From Phorcus lineatus (taxonomy: Eukaryota; Mollusca; Gastropoda; Trochida; Trochidae): a stretch of DNA of 64,000 nucleotides. Under the pieces are notes generated by a model. The model saw nothing but the letters and a program-made list of their open reading frames with translations. It was not told the DNA's origin and did no database searches. The stretch's first letter is position 1, and every line of letters begins with the position of its first letter. The position numbers and the translations under genes were made by a program. The stretch spans positions 2,486,001 through 2,550,000 of the forward strand of contig OV121092.1 of the NCBI GenBank assembly GCA_921293015.1, given 5' to 3'. Shown one piece after another: positions 1 through 12,670 of the stretch.

Positions 1-109
1 TTTCACCGTAAGGCATAGTCACATTGGTGTTGCGGGCTTTCTCCCTGCAATAATGCAAGCAGCCGCGATAAAAGTGAAATAATCTCGAGTCGTTAAACAC
101 AAAATCACC
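1..109 (+). mobile_element. Family A SINE, 3' part, cut by window edge
   Basis: The sequence matches the 3' two fifths of the complete family A copies near 50.9 kb: a TTTCACCG start, a GCGGGCTTTCTCCCTGCAAT stretch, GCAGCCGCGATA, AAGTGAAATAATCT, then a decayed GTTAAACAC tail. The 5' tRNA-like head lies outside the window. The many substitutions indicate an old copy. Confidence 0.8.
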
Positions 110-839
110 GGACCTGATGAATTACTAACTGCTATAGTTGTATGGTGTAACTGCCATTGCAAGTATTTCGAATATTTTAATGTTATTCGCGTACTTCAGA
201 CATTTTGTTTATTTCATAAAGATCAAACACAAGAATTTACAGAAACTAGCAAGTTTTGATAAAACATTATTCGAGGCACTCAACCTTTTCGTAGCAATTA
301 CCCATAGGGGTATTCAATGGCATGTTGAGAGCGACTGTTTAGAACTTTGAGACATTTGCTATCAAAGTTGTGTTCAATTATATGTAAGATGAAGCTATCA
401 TAGCGAAAACCTTATACTGCTATATAGAATGGGTCCTGTCGCTTAAATGACCCATCAAGCTATGCCTATACTATACCTACAAATTAAAGCGTGCTTCTGT
501 TCTCCCATCAATATAATGTAAAGTTATTGTTTGGACATGAAAAGAGTGTAATCTTAAATCTCTGAATTAGAAAAGACTTTTGGGATGAGAGAAAATAACA
601 ATACTGGATAGTACACCAGGGTTATGTGTGAGCTTACCCATCAGTGTGTTTTCACTGATAAAATATTAACAGAATCTCGTGAATGGTTCTTAAGGTATAG
701 CCCTGACATGATTTTAAGTCTAAAAAGGTATTAAATTCAATCAAGTATACTCGTCATAAAAGCATGCGATAAACCTCAAGTAGATATAATGAAATGTGAT
801 AAAGTAAATGTAATAAAAAGTTCATGTAATAAAAAGTAA
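110..839. other. No recognisable feature
   Basis: AT-rich sequence with only short chance reading frames. A 70-codon frame (138-350) has no recognisable motif or plausible start context. I see no repeat or RNA signal. Confidence 0.5.
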
Positions 840-1960
840 AAGTAATTGCACATGATAGCCATGTTGTCTCAAATGTGAATTATCTATCTCTATATCATAT
901 TTCAGCCCTATACAATTTAGCCAATCAAAGAAACGAATTGAAAGTTTTCTGTCTCTGGCGTAGGTGCGATTTCAAAGTTACACAGAATAGGTTACGGTAT
1001 TTAGGAGAAACGTTCCTTTTGGCAAAATATGAGTGTTAACTGATTTCCATTTTGGGATTGATAAAACAAATCTTCTTTCGTAAATTGGACCATTTAGAAT
1101 TTAATGCAATCTGAGAAAGATTTCAAGTTTACGTGGTGTTTGAGTTCAGTAGGTGTATTGAACGAATAAAGTGTTTTCTTTTTCATGTACTTCACATTGT
1201 TGTTCTTTTTATTAAATGATTTTATTTCAGAATGCATTCGTACTTTTTAAATTTTTTTTACTTAATTGATGGTAATAACAACATCCTTAAAGGTAACCGA
1301 TGTGAACCAATGTGAACATCGAAGAATTCTTGATAAAAATATATTCTGTCAAATACGAGCTTATACGAAAAGTTTATGCAACTATACAAAATTATATTTA
1401 TACATTGTAAAGTCTGTTCTATTTCAATTCTGTCTTTTCAATGATTACATGTCATCTTAAGCAGTTATATGATCTGTTATATTTTCATATGAAGTTTTTT
1501 TTTCATGGAAGAAATATACAACTTGACATGAAACACATCTATGATGTAAGTGTTGTGAAATAGTTAATTCTTTGGACATCGATTAGGTAGAGTACATCAT
1601 CTGTCTACTGTTTTTCTTAGGAGGTCGACGTTTTACCTTGTCCTATATATTTCATACAATTCATCCATTATATGAACAGTTGGTAAAATTTCTACTTGAG
1701 AGTAATTGCAACAACATTTTGTACGTAACAACTCCTTATAAGGATTATTATTAGGATTCAGGTACTAATTGCAATTTGAATACATTTTTGCAAGGGGTTT
1801 CCACAGAATAAATGTGAAAAACATGGTGACTAATAGATACCCACAAAGTGTCAATCTAAACCAGTTTCAATACAAAATAGCTCAGCATATGTATGTAACT
1901 ATTGTTTTCCTTCTGTTAACTTGTTCCGGAGAGAATAATTCTCGTAACGTGGTTCGAAAC
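840..1960. repeat. Diverged duplicated segment, copy 1
   Basis: Collinear short matches link this segment to 7235-8510: GAAAGTTTTCTGTCTCT, then GTAGGTGC(G/A)ATTTCAAAGTTAC, AAACGTT, ATGAGTGTTA, later TTTCAAGTTTA, GGAAGAAATATA and TCTAAA/ATAGCTCAG words in the same order. Identity is moderate with many indels, so the duplication is old. No coding potential is evident. It may be an old transposon or a segmental duplication. Confidence 0.65.
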
Positions 1961-2037
1961 GTTGGCTGAATGATACATTGGTTTCACGTAACAATATCGT
2001 TTTTCGATTCAAGTGTAAAGGTAATAACCATCATAGG

Positions 2038-2292
2038 GTTTAACGCCGGTTTCAAGAGTGTATCACTTACATCACGGCTGCAAGTATTATTGCAGGGAGA
2101 ACGCCCGAAACACCATTGTGTTCAAGTATTGCCGTGAACCTGCGAGCATCAGCTGGAACTAGCGAACCATAGGTGTTAATTTGCTGAAACTCACTGTATG
2201 TAAAGAGAAAATTGCAGAGCCCGTGGCGTGATTCGAACCCCGGACCTCTTGATCCGAAACCAAATGTGCTAATTACTGCGCAATCCCACCCC
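2038..2292 (-). mobile_element. Family A SINE, decayed
   Basis: On the minus strand this has the tRNA-like head (GGGGTGGGATTGCGCAGTAA, then a B-box-like GGTTCGAATCACG region) followed by the family body and a TTAAAC end. It is shortened internally relative to complete copies and has lost most of the CTCACC tail. Confidence 0.8.
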
Positions 2293-2951
2293 GTCTTAAG
2301 TGATGTGATGTTTAAGATGTGAATGCTAAAGCAATTACATACATTGATCGAGATAGTGACATATGATGAACATGGTATATCAGTTTGTTTATCGAACCAA
2401 AACAACATAACAACCAGGAACTTAGGAAGTATCCCACTGTTAGTGATGCATTTTGGATATGAGTGTTGATGAGTGTTGATAAAAGGAATTGAAGGCAAAC
2501 TGGTTATAGAAGTTTTAGCATTAGATTTTGCAATCTAATACCGTTTTCGAGGGACATACAGTGTGTCAGTTTCATGAATTTTTTGAATGCAGCCTTTCAC
2601 ATAAAATTACTGTTTCTTGTGCAATGCAAGTTGAGTATTCCTTTACACAATTATCAATCAATAATAACTGATATAATTAAAAGTTTAATGAATCAATTGC
2701 CTTAGTGAATTGATTCACATTGTTCTAAAAAGAATGTACTCTATGAATGTAAGTATTATCAAGATCAAAATAGTTCATAAATCATAAATAGTGGTCATTT
2801 GATAACCAATTCTAGTACTGCAAGCGCACACTGGCTATGGTCCACAAAGTTTTAATATGGAAAACATCCTTTGAAAATAATACTTATAACATACTTATTA
2901 ACAACAAGTAGCTGATATTGAATGTAATTTTAACCATATTTGGTCAGCACT
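2293..2951. other. No recognisable feature
   Basis: AT-rich, no motif, repeat or convincing reading frame seen. Confidence 0.5.
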
Positions 2952-3289
2952 CATCCTGCTTCATCAGCGTAATTGAATCCGTTGATCGAGCTCCTTCCAT
3001 ATACCCTGATCTCTTTCGAGCCAAATCCCTCGTACGGCTTGATGTTCGTGGCTGTGCTCACCAGTTTAAGTGTAAGCCATTGAAATGTCATTATTCAAGG
3101 AGCTTGAAGCTACTCTTTTGAACGGAACGGAACGGAATTTTCCATCCGGGTTGTGTCGCTGATGCTGGATGCGAGTCGTCTCATTGGCTGGTTATATCGC
3201 CAGCGTTACGAGGCTTCTGGCCTAAAGGATATCAGGGTATATGGAAGGAGCTCGATCAGCGGATTCAATTACGCTGATGAAGCAGGATG
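2952..3289. mobile_element. Family D foldback element (MULE-like MITE), best copy
   Basis: A 338-bp element with near-perfect terminal inverted repeats of about 60-70 bp. The left end reads CATCCTGCTTCATCAGCGTA and the right end is its complement, continuing through GAATCCG(T/C)TGATCGAGC and CTTCCATATACCCTGAT. Flanks are GTCAGCACT (2943-2951) and GTCAGTACT (3290-3298), a 9-bp target duplication with one mismatch. Long inverted repeats plus 9-bp duplications are characteristic of Mutator-like elements, so a non-autonomous MULE is the best guess. There is no transposase. Other copies: 35305-35641, 62857-63783, and end fragments at 22852-22876 and 47293-47320. Confidence 0.8.
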
Positions 3290-3299
3290 GTCAGTACTG

Positions 3300-3530
3300 T
3301 TTCTTCTGTAACTGCGAAATGGGATATTAATTTCATCTTGAAGGAACGTCTCTTGACCAATTTCCAAGTGAATGCAAATATATCCATAAATATCTCGTTG
3401 ATCTTGGTAATTGTGTGCCAGCAGAGAGGGCTTTCCATCCAGCCGGATGGATTTATTGGAGAGCAAACAGCCCTTAAACCTGCAACGCAAATAAAGATGC
3501 ACTTTCACACATTTTCAGAAGGCAGGGTTA
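3300..3530 (+). repeat. Dispersed segment F, copy 1
   Basis: Contains GCCAGCAGAGAGGGCTTTCC followed by a GGATTTATTGGAGAGCAAAC region. Related words recur near 10930-11130 and 31600-31800 (inverted) and at 41745-41880 and 51270-51420 (same orientation). The type is unknown. It gives open frames on both strands, but no domain is recognisable and the other copies do not preserve a frame. Confidence 0.45.
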
Positions 3531-3535
3531 ATTGA

Positions 3536-6500
3536 TAAAACGTCAGTAGTAGTTACCGTGCATCTGAACTGTTAGATGCAAAGGGGTTCTCCGATTCAGC
3601 GCTTATGAAATATTTTCTTTCAACTTTGTTTTCATCTAAAATGTAAGTAACACAAATATATCATATGAATGTGTTAATCATTTTTCGAAACAGTAAATTA
3701 GAACAAAACAATACTTATAGCACTTCCAAATAATGGACCAATTTTAATATTAATTGTATAACACTTATACTATATATACGTTTACATTATTTAATTCGGC
3801 AAGGGCAACACCAGACGAACTGCGCAAATGAAACCATGGGCATGTGGAGATAAAAAGGGTTAAAACCAAAGACAACGCACCAGACCTTTCAGCAGTTAAA
3901 TCAGTTCACAATACTCATAAATTTGATTTTGATCACGGTGAACTTCTCACGATGGTTAAAAGATAAGTAGGTTAATCAATAGCATTATTATTTCCATATA
4001 GTGAATTACAAGTCCTGGGTATGCCGTATAGGCTCTCGATTTCATCTCATGTGAATACCACAGAACTACGTGCAATATATAAAATTTCAAGAAAAGATTA
4101 TTACTATAGACTTTCATATGTGTGATTTAAAATAGTTATCATAATTTTTCCTTACACACAAGAATTTTGTAGTTAAATAGGATGTATTTTTTTTATCTAA
4201 TTCAAAGGTTCAAATTGCCATTTGGTTTGTTCAATCGTCTATGTCAAACATATCTTTGTAAAAAAATGCCTCACACGCATGTGACGGTTACTTTGTCAAC
4301 GCTAGACAAAATTATTTCAGTCTTAATATAATGTTATTGTTCCGCCATATGTATTTGTTTTGTAAAGTTTAAGTAATTACATTACAACGAATTTGCTCGA
4401 GATGTTTTCAAACCTATTACAGGCGTTGACAATATATAGGTGAATTGCACTTCACTCATCAACAAAGTAAATGTAAACATGAATCTTTTGCATGTAAATA
4501 TAGGACAGGGAAAATGATATCTCCTATTGTTCTTTTTACAATGCTATTCAATTTGATCAAGGGTCTCCTATCTTTTAATATACAAGCAAACAGGAAGAAC
4601 TACATCAATGAATATTCTCGTTTACATCCTTTATCAATTTTATGGTGACTTTATACAAAACAAACAAGATACATGTTTGCTTGGTGAAAGCTGCAAAAAC
4701 TAAAACAGACAATGTTTTGTTGTCGAAACAAAGGTTGCAAGACAATGAAACCTTGAAATCAATTTATAAGTGAAAAGCCATTATAAGCACTCATCAATAC
4801 GTAATTACCATATACTTTCATGTTAGTTTAGTTTCGGGTCGAGTTTAGCTTTTATCTCGATAAAACTTACGTTGAATTCAAATCATCTCAGCTTGAGGTA
4901 AATGTTTTCAGTTAACTATTCGAGCCAGTTTCTTTAATTATGTGAGAAATTTTCCTGCATATACATAAATGAAAGTTTTTCCAATAATATCGTTAAACGT
5001 GTTGACAACTTAGATCAGATTTGTGTCATTCCTCGGATAACCAATGGATATTGAAACTGAAATTGTGAGATAGTAGCCAAATTGATATCTATGAGCAAAT
5101 GTTAAAGGAACACAATAAACGTCCTCACCTCCTCACCATCTGTTGGCTATATCTTGGAATTCACATAGAATTGGTTGATTATATTGCTTCCCTTTGTTTC
5201 ATAACAGAAAAGATGATAATAAAATACGTCAAGTCAATACCTGCTCTTTCTACCCGGAGACCTAATAAAGACTCAATTAAAATCTGATTTGAATAACTAG
5301 TTACCGTTCACAATCGTCAAAGTACTAATGAATGATTATAACCATTCTGTGTACAAAACACGCAAGTTTTGGCAATCCTTTTCTAGCATGAATTGCATTA
5401 AACGTTCATGCAGAAAAAACGTTGTGCACTTTACACGTTTTACATTAAATAGCCTTAACCTAAGAAATCAAAGCAAATTTTCTGAAAAGAAATTTGATAT
5501 GATCTGCGATGTTCAAATTCTATCCTATAACTTAAATACCTACTCTGGATCAGAAACCTTAAACCCTTGGGGTTATTTCGAATCAGTTTAAGAAAGTCAA
5601 GAAACGATACATGTATGTCGGCAAAATATTGTTCCATCTTGAAGTAACCTGATAAAGTAAATAATAAGAAACCACAAAAAACAACAGCTGGTTACCGGCA
5701 AAGAAGTAATGTGATTTGCATTTGAAATAAAGGAAAAGCCTTCAGAAATTACCTTGAGAAATTGTGGATGGCACTGGCAATATCCTCCCCTGATAACATA
5801 TTATTTCATTAGATATAGATGTATTTTTTTTAGCAATATGGGATATTAAACAATATTCCACAGCACTTAGCCTCGACGAATGATATAAGGTTTAGATAAA
5901 GATTTGGAAAAGCATGCAATGTAAATCTTTACAATTCCATATATTTGAACAATGGAAACAAGCTTCCTATTCTTGATTTTGATCATAAAAAATTCAAACC
6001 TCCAGCCAGTGATATAACGCATAGCATATTTATCATGTCCTTTATTGTGAAGTCATTGATTAAATTCATTTACACATATACAAGTTCCTTATTGTGTTAA
6101 CATTGCCAAACATCTGGAAAGCTGAATTTTAATAAGTAGACCCTGTCTAGTCCATCTTGCCAACATACAAATAATTGAAGGACTGTCCTAACTAGACATT
6201 GATAAGCTTAAGAATTAACATTCACACAATAACAAATGATGACCCTCAGTCAGTGAAGCTTTAGCAACGCAATTAAAGTGCAATATTTATTACTAATAAG
6301 TTAAGGACAATTATATGATAAACTTTACATTATTTATTATTATTTACATTAGTTACCAACACGTCAAAGTTGGTAGAATCAACTACTCGCGCGATCCGAA
6401 AAGGACAAATTGCATTACGTACGTATACTGAATATGAAATCATTAATAAGTCATTAATAATGACTAGAATAAAGTTCTTGCTTATTTTGTCTTGTTAAAC

Positions 6501-7016
6501 AACGTGTGTGATCGTTGTTTTTTGTGTACTAAAACGTAAATGGTATATAGGCAAAAAATCCAGGGCAAAGTAGTAGTTAGTGTACCAGCTGATTTCTCCT
6601 AAGGTTATTCCAATTTTCAAAATGCTATTCACCTTCACTTAGAAAGGCTTAGTAAGGATTACTATGCTAAACAGACTCATAGCGAATTGACCAAAATTTA
6701 TACAAAGAAATGGAACAATGAGGATTTAAAAGAGATATCATTTCTTTATAAAGCTAATCTCAGGAATAGTTTATACTGTTAGAGACAGAGGTCACATTTG
6801 CAAAAGTAGGTGATTAGTGTTTGAAGTAGAGCAACAGCCTTCACGATCTGACAAAAGAAGAATATCCAATTGTGTTAAAGACCGTAGGCAGTGTGAGTAC
6901 AGCCCACTCATTATCTTTAACTTGATTCACACAACTAGATCTGTACCAGGCAAATAGGGACGTGGCCCAGAATTAACCTAGTCAAAAAAATTGATAGCAA
7001 GTACTCAAAATGTGAG
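3536..7016. other. Long AT-rich stretch without recognisable feature
   Basis: About 3.5 kb with only short chance frames (for example 4445-4648 and 5328-5591) lacking motifs or codon-like composition. No SINE, inverted repeat or tandem array was seen by eye. It could be intronic or old repeat DNA. Confidence 0.5.
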
Positions 7017-7212
7017 GTGAGTTGGGATTTAACGCCGCTTTCTAAAGAATTTCACTTATATCATGGCTGCTAGTATCATTGCAAGGAAAAGGCCCCCAAC
7101 AACATTGATGCTATGCATTGCGGTGAAACCTGCGAGCATCGGCTGGAACCAGCAAACCATGGCGCTGAAAATCAGTGAAGCATTGCACCCAAACCTTACT
7201 GCATGTAGAGCA
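7017..7212 (-). mobile_element. Family A SINE, 5'-truncated
   Basis: The minus strand carries the body and the AACGCCGCTTTC-type 3' end with a short GGTGAG tail remnant. The match stops just inside the GTAGA region, so the tRNA-like head is missing. It lies directly upstream of duplicated segment copy 2. Confidence 0.8.
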
Positions 7213-7234
7213 GGAATCTTTTAAGTAAATATAA

Positions 7235-8510
7235 TTGCATATTGGCTGAAATGATAGCCATACAGTCTCATATGTGAATTATTCAACCTCAATGTCATAT
7301 TTCATTTGTATACTATTTGAGCAACCGAATAATCAAACTGAAAGTTTTCTGTCTCTCTCGCGTAGGTGCAATTTCAAAGTTACGCAGAACAGATTGCGCT
7401 ATTTAGGACAAACGTTGCCTGTGGCATGATATGAGTGTTATTAGATTTTTATCTTATAATCTTACGGGATTCATACAACTAATTTTATCTCTTACTATTT
7501 TAGAATCTACTGAAATCTGAGAAAACATTTCAAGTTTAAATGGTGGATAAGTTCAATGGGTGTTTGTGAGTCGAATGTACTATATATATATATATTTATA
7601 TTCATATACTTCATGAATGATAATGAATGAATAACCTTAAAAAATGCAACACAAAAATGATAGTTTTATTTCAAATTGCGTTTGTAATTCTTTGTGAAAT
7701 TACTTCAGTAATAAATAATAGTAAATACATCCTGAAAGTTACCAGTAAGGTAATTCTGACAATACAAGTATCATATTTTCACATTACTTTTGGGTGAGCT
7801 TAGTTTCAACCGAGAATAAAATCATGTTATGTTAATGTACTGTACCTGGCCTTGCAAAACATTACTGCATCCATTGTATTTACAAACCGCCTTTTATTCT
7901 CAAATAAGTAAATGAAGCTCTTTCATCTGTCAGCTATAATTTTGACCAATATTTGAGTCCATGAAGGGGCCTTACAGGGATATAGGACGTTCATTTACCA
8001 TAAATCTTTTTTATTGATATTGTTTTGGCGTGAACATCACATTTTGCGAGATAAAAATCTGTAGACTTTGAATGAATAAATTTCACCTTAAGGCATCAAT
8101 ATAATCTGTCATTTCTAAATCAAGGTTTTTTCAAGGAAGAAATATAAAAGTGGACAAGTAATTCATCTATCATTGTAGGACTTTTGAAATTCTTAATTTT
8201 TTTCACTTCAATTCTTTTAACATCTCTAGGACAAGTGGTTCAGAGCACCTGCAAAAAGTAAAACAAAAACTCTGAAGAACCAATTTTCCGCCTTGGCCTG
8301 GATTATACAACTTATTCATGGCAAATATCTTCTATAAATAAATTCTACGCCAATGCTGGTACCAAAACGTTTTAAAGGATTGTTTTTTAGGATTTAGGTG
8401 CCATTCAAAGACATTTTGAAAGGAGTTTCGTCAGAATAAAAAAAAGCCCAAAAAGTGTTTATCTTAAATGGTTCAATTGAAGATAGCTCAGGAAATAATT
8501 TTACCATTAA
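7235..8510. repeat. Diverged duplicated segment, copy 2
   Basis: Partner of 840-1960 in the same orientation, sharing ordered blocks such as GATAGCCAT, GTGAATTAT, GAAAGTTTTCTGTCTCT and TTTCAAAGTTAC. Indels are frequent and identity falls off after about 8.5 kb. Confidence 0.65.
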
Positions 8511-9497
8511 GATTGAATATATTGATTTTTATTGATTATAATCATTTTTTTCTTTATTCTCAGAGAATCACTCACTTATCGTGTGCGTGTAAATCGAATG
8601 AAAAGTTTTTAAAGAGTTGTCCAATTGGTTCAAAATCTTAGCTTAGGAATGTTATGATTTTACATTACATTATCATTTTTGCATTAAAGGGTATAAACAA
8701 TAAGCCACTGAAATCATTCTGTCTAATGGCGAGAAATAATATGTATTGTATGAGCAGATATGATAAAAAAAACAAATTTGGAAAAAATATATAAAGAAAT
8801 ATAAGGTATTATCAGACACCTTTTTACTGTCTTTACAAACAATAAACAGGCCAAGTTCTTTTCATGTTGTTCCTCTTTCCAGACATTTTGCGACTGGCTC
8901 ATACCTTTACTTTATGTCCAACAATTGGTCAGTGATGAAAGTCTAGTGATGTGATAAACGTTGTCTACATGGTGGACAAGGTCTGTGTCTGCATCAACAT
9001 GTATATATAGAATATTTTGACCATCATCATGCACTGTATGTATCTGTTTGATATGTTTGAAAAAAATATATTAAATAGGAGCCTGTAGCCCATATGGCTA
9101 TACATTATTTATTTTTCAAATGATTACAGGGTAAACATTTGTGGGGGAGGGGGGGGGGGGGGGGGCACAATCCCAAAATATATCAATCATAATCCTCATG
9201 CGCGTAGCAGTCTGTACACAAAGTTTCAGTTTTCCAGGCCTCTATCCTCTGGAGAAGAAGATGAAACAAGTTTGTTGGTGTGGTCTTTGTGGCCCATGAT
9301 TGGGCTCTAATGGTAACCAAGACTATAAATCAGAATCTCCATCAGCTATGGATTCATCCTGTCTCAGGGTACGACGTATAGCTGACGCTCCACTCATCTT
9401 ACCCTTGGTGTAAACCCCAGCATAAACTTTTAACAACTATGAAATTAAATCAAATTATAGATGATCAGATGAGTCACAATGAATGAATGAATGAATA
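8511..9497. other. AT-rich stretch with a poly-G run
   Basis: No gene is seen. Positions 9143-9165 form an almost uninterrupted G run of about 23 nt (one A), a likely polymerase-slippage site. The less AT-rich piece at 9180-9430 looks like an old repeat but could not be matched elsewhere in the window. Confidence 0.45.
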
Positions 9498-9638
9498 ACT
9501 TTCTTTCCGTCTTTTTCCTCATCCTGTCGATCCCTTTCTCCCTGATCTGTCCACTCTCTTTTGGATGCTTGTCATCCACGTGTTTAATAACTGAAATATT
9601 GTTCAAAGCACGTTAAACCCCAACTCACTCACTCACTG
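9498..9638 (+). mobile_element. Family B retroposon, 3' part
   Basis: Begins within the family (ACTTTCTTTCCGTC) and runs through GATCTGTCCACTCTCTTTTG, CATCCACGTGTTTAATAACT and AAAGCACGTTAAACCCCAAC to an (ACTC)n tail. It is truncated at the 5' side, as expected of target-primed retroposition. It is close to consensus, so fairly young. Confidence 0.88.
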
Positions 9639-9742
9639 TTATAATTATATTTTAAAAACTATTTAATTATCAGCGGAAACGAACGAACGAACGAACGATG
9701 CTCTAAACTTCAGAGTAGAATTACTATGTATACTATACGTAA

Positions 9743-9850
9743 AGGTTAATGTCCGAGTAACTCTCCATTCCTTGAAAATAATGGAGCCAAGGCCCGAAGG
9801 GCCGAGGCCTATTATTTTCAAGGAATGGAGAGTTACGAGGTCATTAACCT
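9743..9850. repeat. Palindrome P1 (directional CGAG hairpin)
   Basis: Left arm AGGTTAATGTCCGAGTAACT, continuing CTCCATTCCTTGAAAATAAT, pairs with the right arm ending GAGTTACGAGGTCATTAACC. The centre is a GGCCCGAAGGGCC hairpin. CGAG occurs in the same direction on both arms, so in the folded strand CGAG faces CGAG; an inner CAAG/CGAG pair repeats the pattern. About 100 bp to the right (9948-9977) is a near-direct repeat of the left arm (AACTCTCCATTACTGAAAC...). Confidence 0.85.
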
Positions 9851-9947
9851 ATTTAAATTACACTCAAATAAATGCCTATTCAGTTAATTCACTTGAAACA
9901 GATAAAAAAAAATTAACTTAAGTGTTTGAAAAGGTGATGTGAAATGC

Positions 9948-9977
9948 AACTCTCCATTACTGAAACATAATGGAGCG
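9948..9977 (+). repeat. Direct repeat of the P1 left arm
   Basis: AACTCTCCATT-AC-TGAAACATAATGGAGC matches 9759-9788 with a few differences. It lies outside the hairpin, so the arm sequence exists a third time in direct orientation. Sequence right of it (to 10534) shows no gene; a GATGACGTCGC word lies at 9990-10000. Confidence 0.65.
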
Positions 9978-10534
9978 TGAGAACAATAGGATGACGTCGC
10001 AAGTGTGATTTAACATCTGTTCCATTTGGCTCTGCATAGAATGCAATATTTCCATCGACCAAATTTTTAGGTCTGATAACATATCGTGCATCTTCCGATC
10101 AAAAGTGTCCCGTCTATACTGAATTCTTAGAGATAGAAATAATTATGTAATAAAAAAATACAGTAGAACAGGAATACCACCATTCATATTCACTAGGCTC
10201 GAAGAATGTAAAGTGAAAATCTGACTGAACTTTATTGTGCACAAAACACAATATTTCACAACAATATTAACATATTTCTTAAGGACATGCCTTATGGTAG
10301 TTAGACCAAGGAACATGCTCAATTTGACTGTAAGAACTTCATTATTTTTTTAATGAAATTGAAAATAACCTTTTTTGAGTGCAGGAGGCCGGATGAATTG
10401 CTTTGGGTTAATAGGATTAATCAATTTGTGGTGTATTATGGTCCTGGAATTTTAAATTTATTTTTCCATTTCTACATTTTGCAGTCCAGCATATCAGTTT
10501 GTTTGTTATAAAGAAATTGTATCTACGTTTCGGT

Positions 10535-10699
10535 TTAAATAATATATAGAGGATATTTGACATTTCTCGTCGAATAAAGTAGAAATTTATATTTTCACGA
10601 GTGGCGTAGCCACGAGTGTAAATATATGATTTTCTATTTCACGAGATGAGATATTCATGGTATTCGACGGGAAATGTCAAATGATCTATTTATTATGTG
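10535..10699. repeat. Palindrome P2 (directional CGAG hairpin)
   Basis: The outer arms are ATTTGACATTTCTCGTCGAATA and its near-complement ending GGGAAATGTCAAAT. The inner arms surround CACGAGTGGC-GTA-GCCACGAGTG. The inner CGAG points the same way on both arms. The outermost words AATAATATATAGAG and CTATTTATTATG are also complementary and resemble the outer flanks of P3 and P4. Confidence 0.85.
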
Positions 10700-10929
10700 A
10701 AAATACTCAGTGAAAATACGGGTTTTATTTTCACCAATAAATGGCATATTTCACCATTCGAAATATAATAATGTCTAGGCCCTTTGGACTTACTCCCAAA
10801 ATATCACATTTACATATGTCTACGCCTTCTATCTAGCATCCCCTTTTTAAATGACAAAACAAATGCCGGGTCATAAAATTTAAAATTCAGTAGGGATGTT
10901 TGAAGAATTTAAGTCGCCCTCTGCATATT

Positions 10930-11130
10930 TCTGATAGTGATTCTCTGCTTGTTTTGCGAGTTTCCAAATTTTCAAGTTGTTTGTTCTCCAATAAATCCAT
11001 CAGACACAATATTTGGTGATGAGATAAGACCTCTCTGTTGGGACACTGATTTCATAATACTTTGATGTTATGCCATAGAAATCAATCGACATATTTGCAC
11101 CAACTTGGAAATCTGACTAGAGGCCTAGCA
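10930..11130 (-). repeat. Dispersed segment F, inverted copy
   Basis: Carries AGATAAGACCTCTCTGTTGG and TTCTCCAATAAATCCAT, complementary to words at 3410-3460 and 51330. Family type unknown. Confidence 0.45.
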
Positions 11131-12511
11131 GAAAGAGATAACATTTTATAGTTAGAGGTTAAACAAATTTGATCAAATGAAGGTTGATATCATGTCAACT
11201 CTACTACTGGTTAAGGAATGACTTGCAAATTTATGTAATTTCCAAGTACAATATTCACAAGAGCGACAGGCAAACAGGCTGGCCAATGTTCATGGTAGAA
11301 CTGTTGTGTTATAGGTTATACATACATTCGTATTGAAAAGAAATTCATGCAGGTTTCATTTAATATTCATATTCCGTAAATGAAATCAAAGTCAAAGAGA
11401 TCTCCATTTTATTCATCACAGGAATTTCATGACCAACTTGCGGTTAATTTGGGAATCACTATCATCAATCGTTTCCCTTTTTCATTAGTTACAGTGCAAG
11501 GGCTTGTTTCTCTTCGGCCTGACTGTAAATATCATCAGTTTGTTGAAACGAACCGGAAACCCACAATTTAAACCTGCAATGTTTTATTTAGCAAAACAGG
11601 GCCTGTTTAAATGGAGAAAAAAAAACAAGTAGCAAAAAGGATACGACTGCACAGAATGTGAGAGATGATAATAGTTAATTGTTTTAATCCTGATAACCAT
11701 AATGCTACTTTTTAATATATCCAATATCTCTTGTGTTGACGGAAATGAAAAAAAATTCATAACACATTACAAATCAAATAAGTGTGTTTTTCTGCTGATT
11801 TTTTACAATTTTTTTAATCCTATCTATAAACAGTTCATTTCAAGAAAATGTTCCTTCATTAGCCTCAAAGGATATACATAATACGACAATCAAATTGAAA
11901 TGTAATGGAGCATAAAACAACAGCAGATATGTTTTTTTCTGATAACGCTGTTAATATTTTTTTACAACAAATTGGTATATTGATTTTAATCATAATTATG
12001 AATAGAGCGACTTTGAAACAAAGGATAAAGAGGTGAAATATACAGAAACATGAAGTATCTCGTTACCTTAAATCATCTATTGTGGAATTCATGAATATGC
12101 AAAACTTATATGAAATATATAAAGCTCTCAGCTGAATCGATTTGAGACTTAGTTCTGAAAAAAAGAAAATGGCCTGCTTTTCAATGGCAATACGAAATAC
12201 ACTAACTTACCTCTCCAAAAAGTTATAAAGTTATATTATATGTGAGTTTTGTAAATCGGTAGAAAGCATGGAACAATCAAACACTTACCATATCTCTTTC
12301 AACTTGTCACGTACTAGAATATGATGGCTTTCAAACGAAATTGATTCCCGTAAATACAATGATTTTCATATAAATAATTCACTACATTTTAAAGTGAAAG
12401 TGATCTGGGACATTGCAAAGAAGCAATATCTTTGACTTCCTTGTAGCTTTGTTCAATCAACAGTTCTTTCTCGATGTCATAATATATATAAACCATTTGG
12501 ATATGTCTATG
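11131..12511. other. AT-rich stretch without recognisable feature
   Basis: Short frames only (for example 11380-11571); no motif, SINE or inverted repeat seen. Confidence 0.5.
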
Positions 12512-12670
12512 ATTTATAGAGAATACTAAACAACGTTCAGTTTAATAACATATTTATGAAACGAGTGGATGGTATTCGTATTTAATGAGCGAAATACCAA
12601 TACTATCCACGAGTTTCATAAATGTGTTATTAAACTGGACGAAGTTTAGTATTTTATTTATTACACTCTT
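12512..12670. repeat. Palindrome P3 (directional CGAG hairpin)
   Basis: About 60-bp arms: AATACTAAACAACGTTCAGT.. to ..TGGATGGTATTCGTATTT (12522-12583) against 12592-12654, with a 9-nt loop. Pairing is almost complete except for CGAG, which occurs in the same direction on both arms (GAAACGAGTGG and CCACGAGTTTC). The right outer flank is ATTTATTACACTC and the left outer flank TTATAGAGAATACT. It lies 340 bp downstream of the minus-strand coding remnant 12994-13365. Confidence 0.9.
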
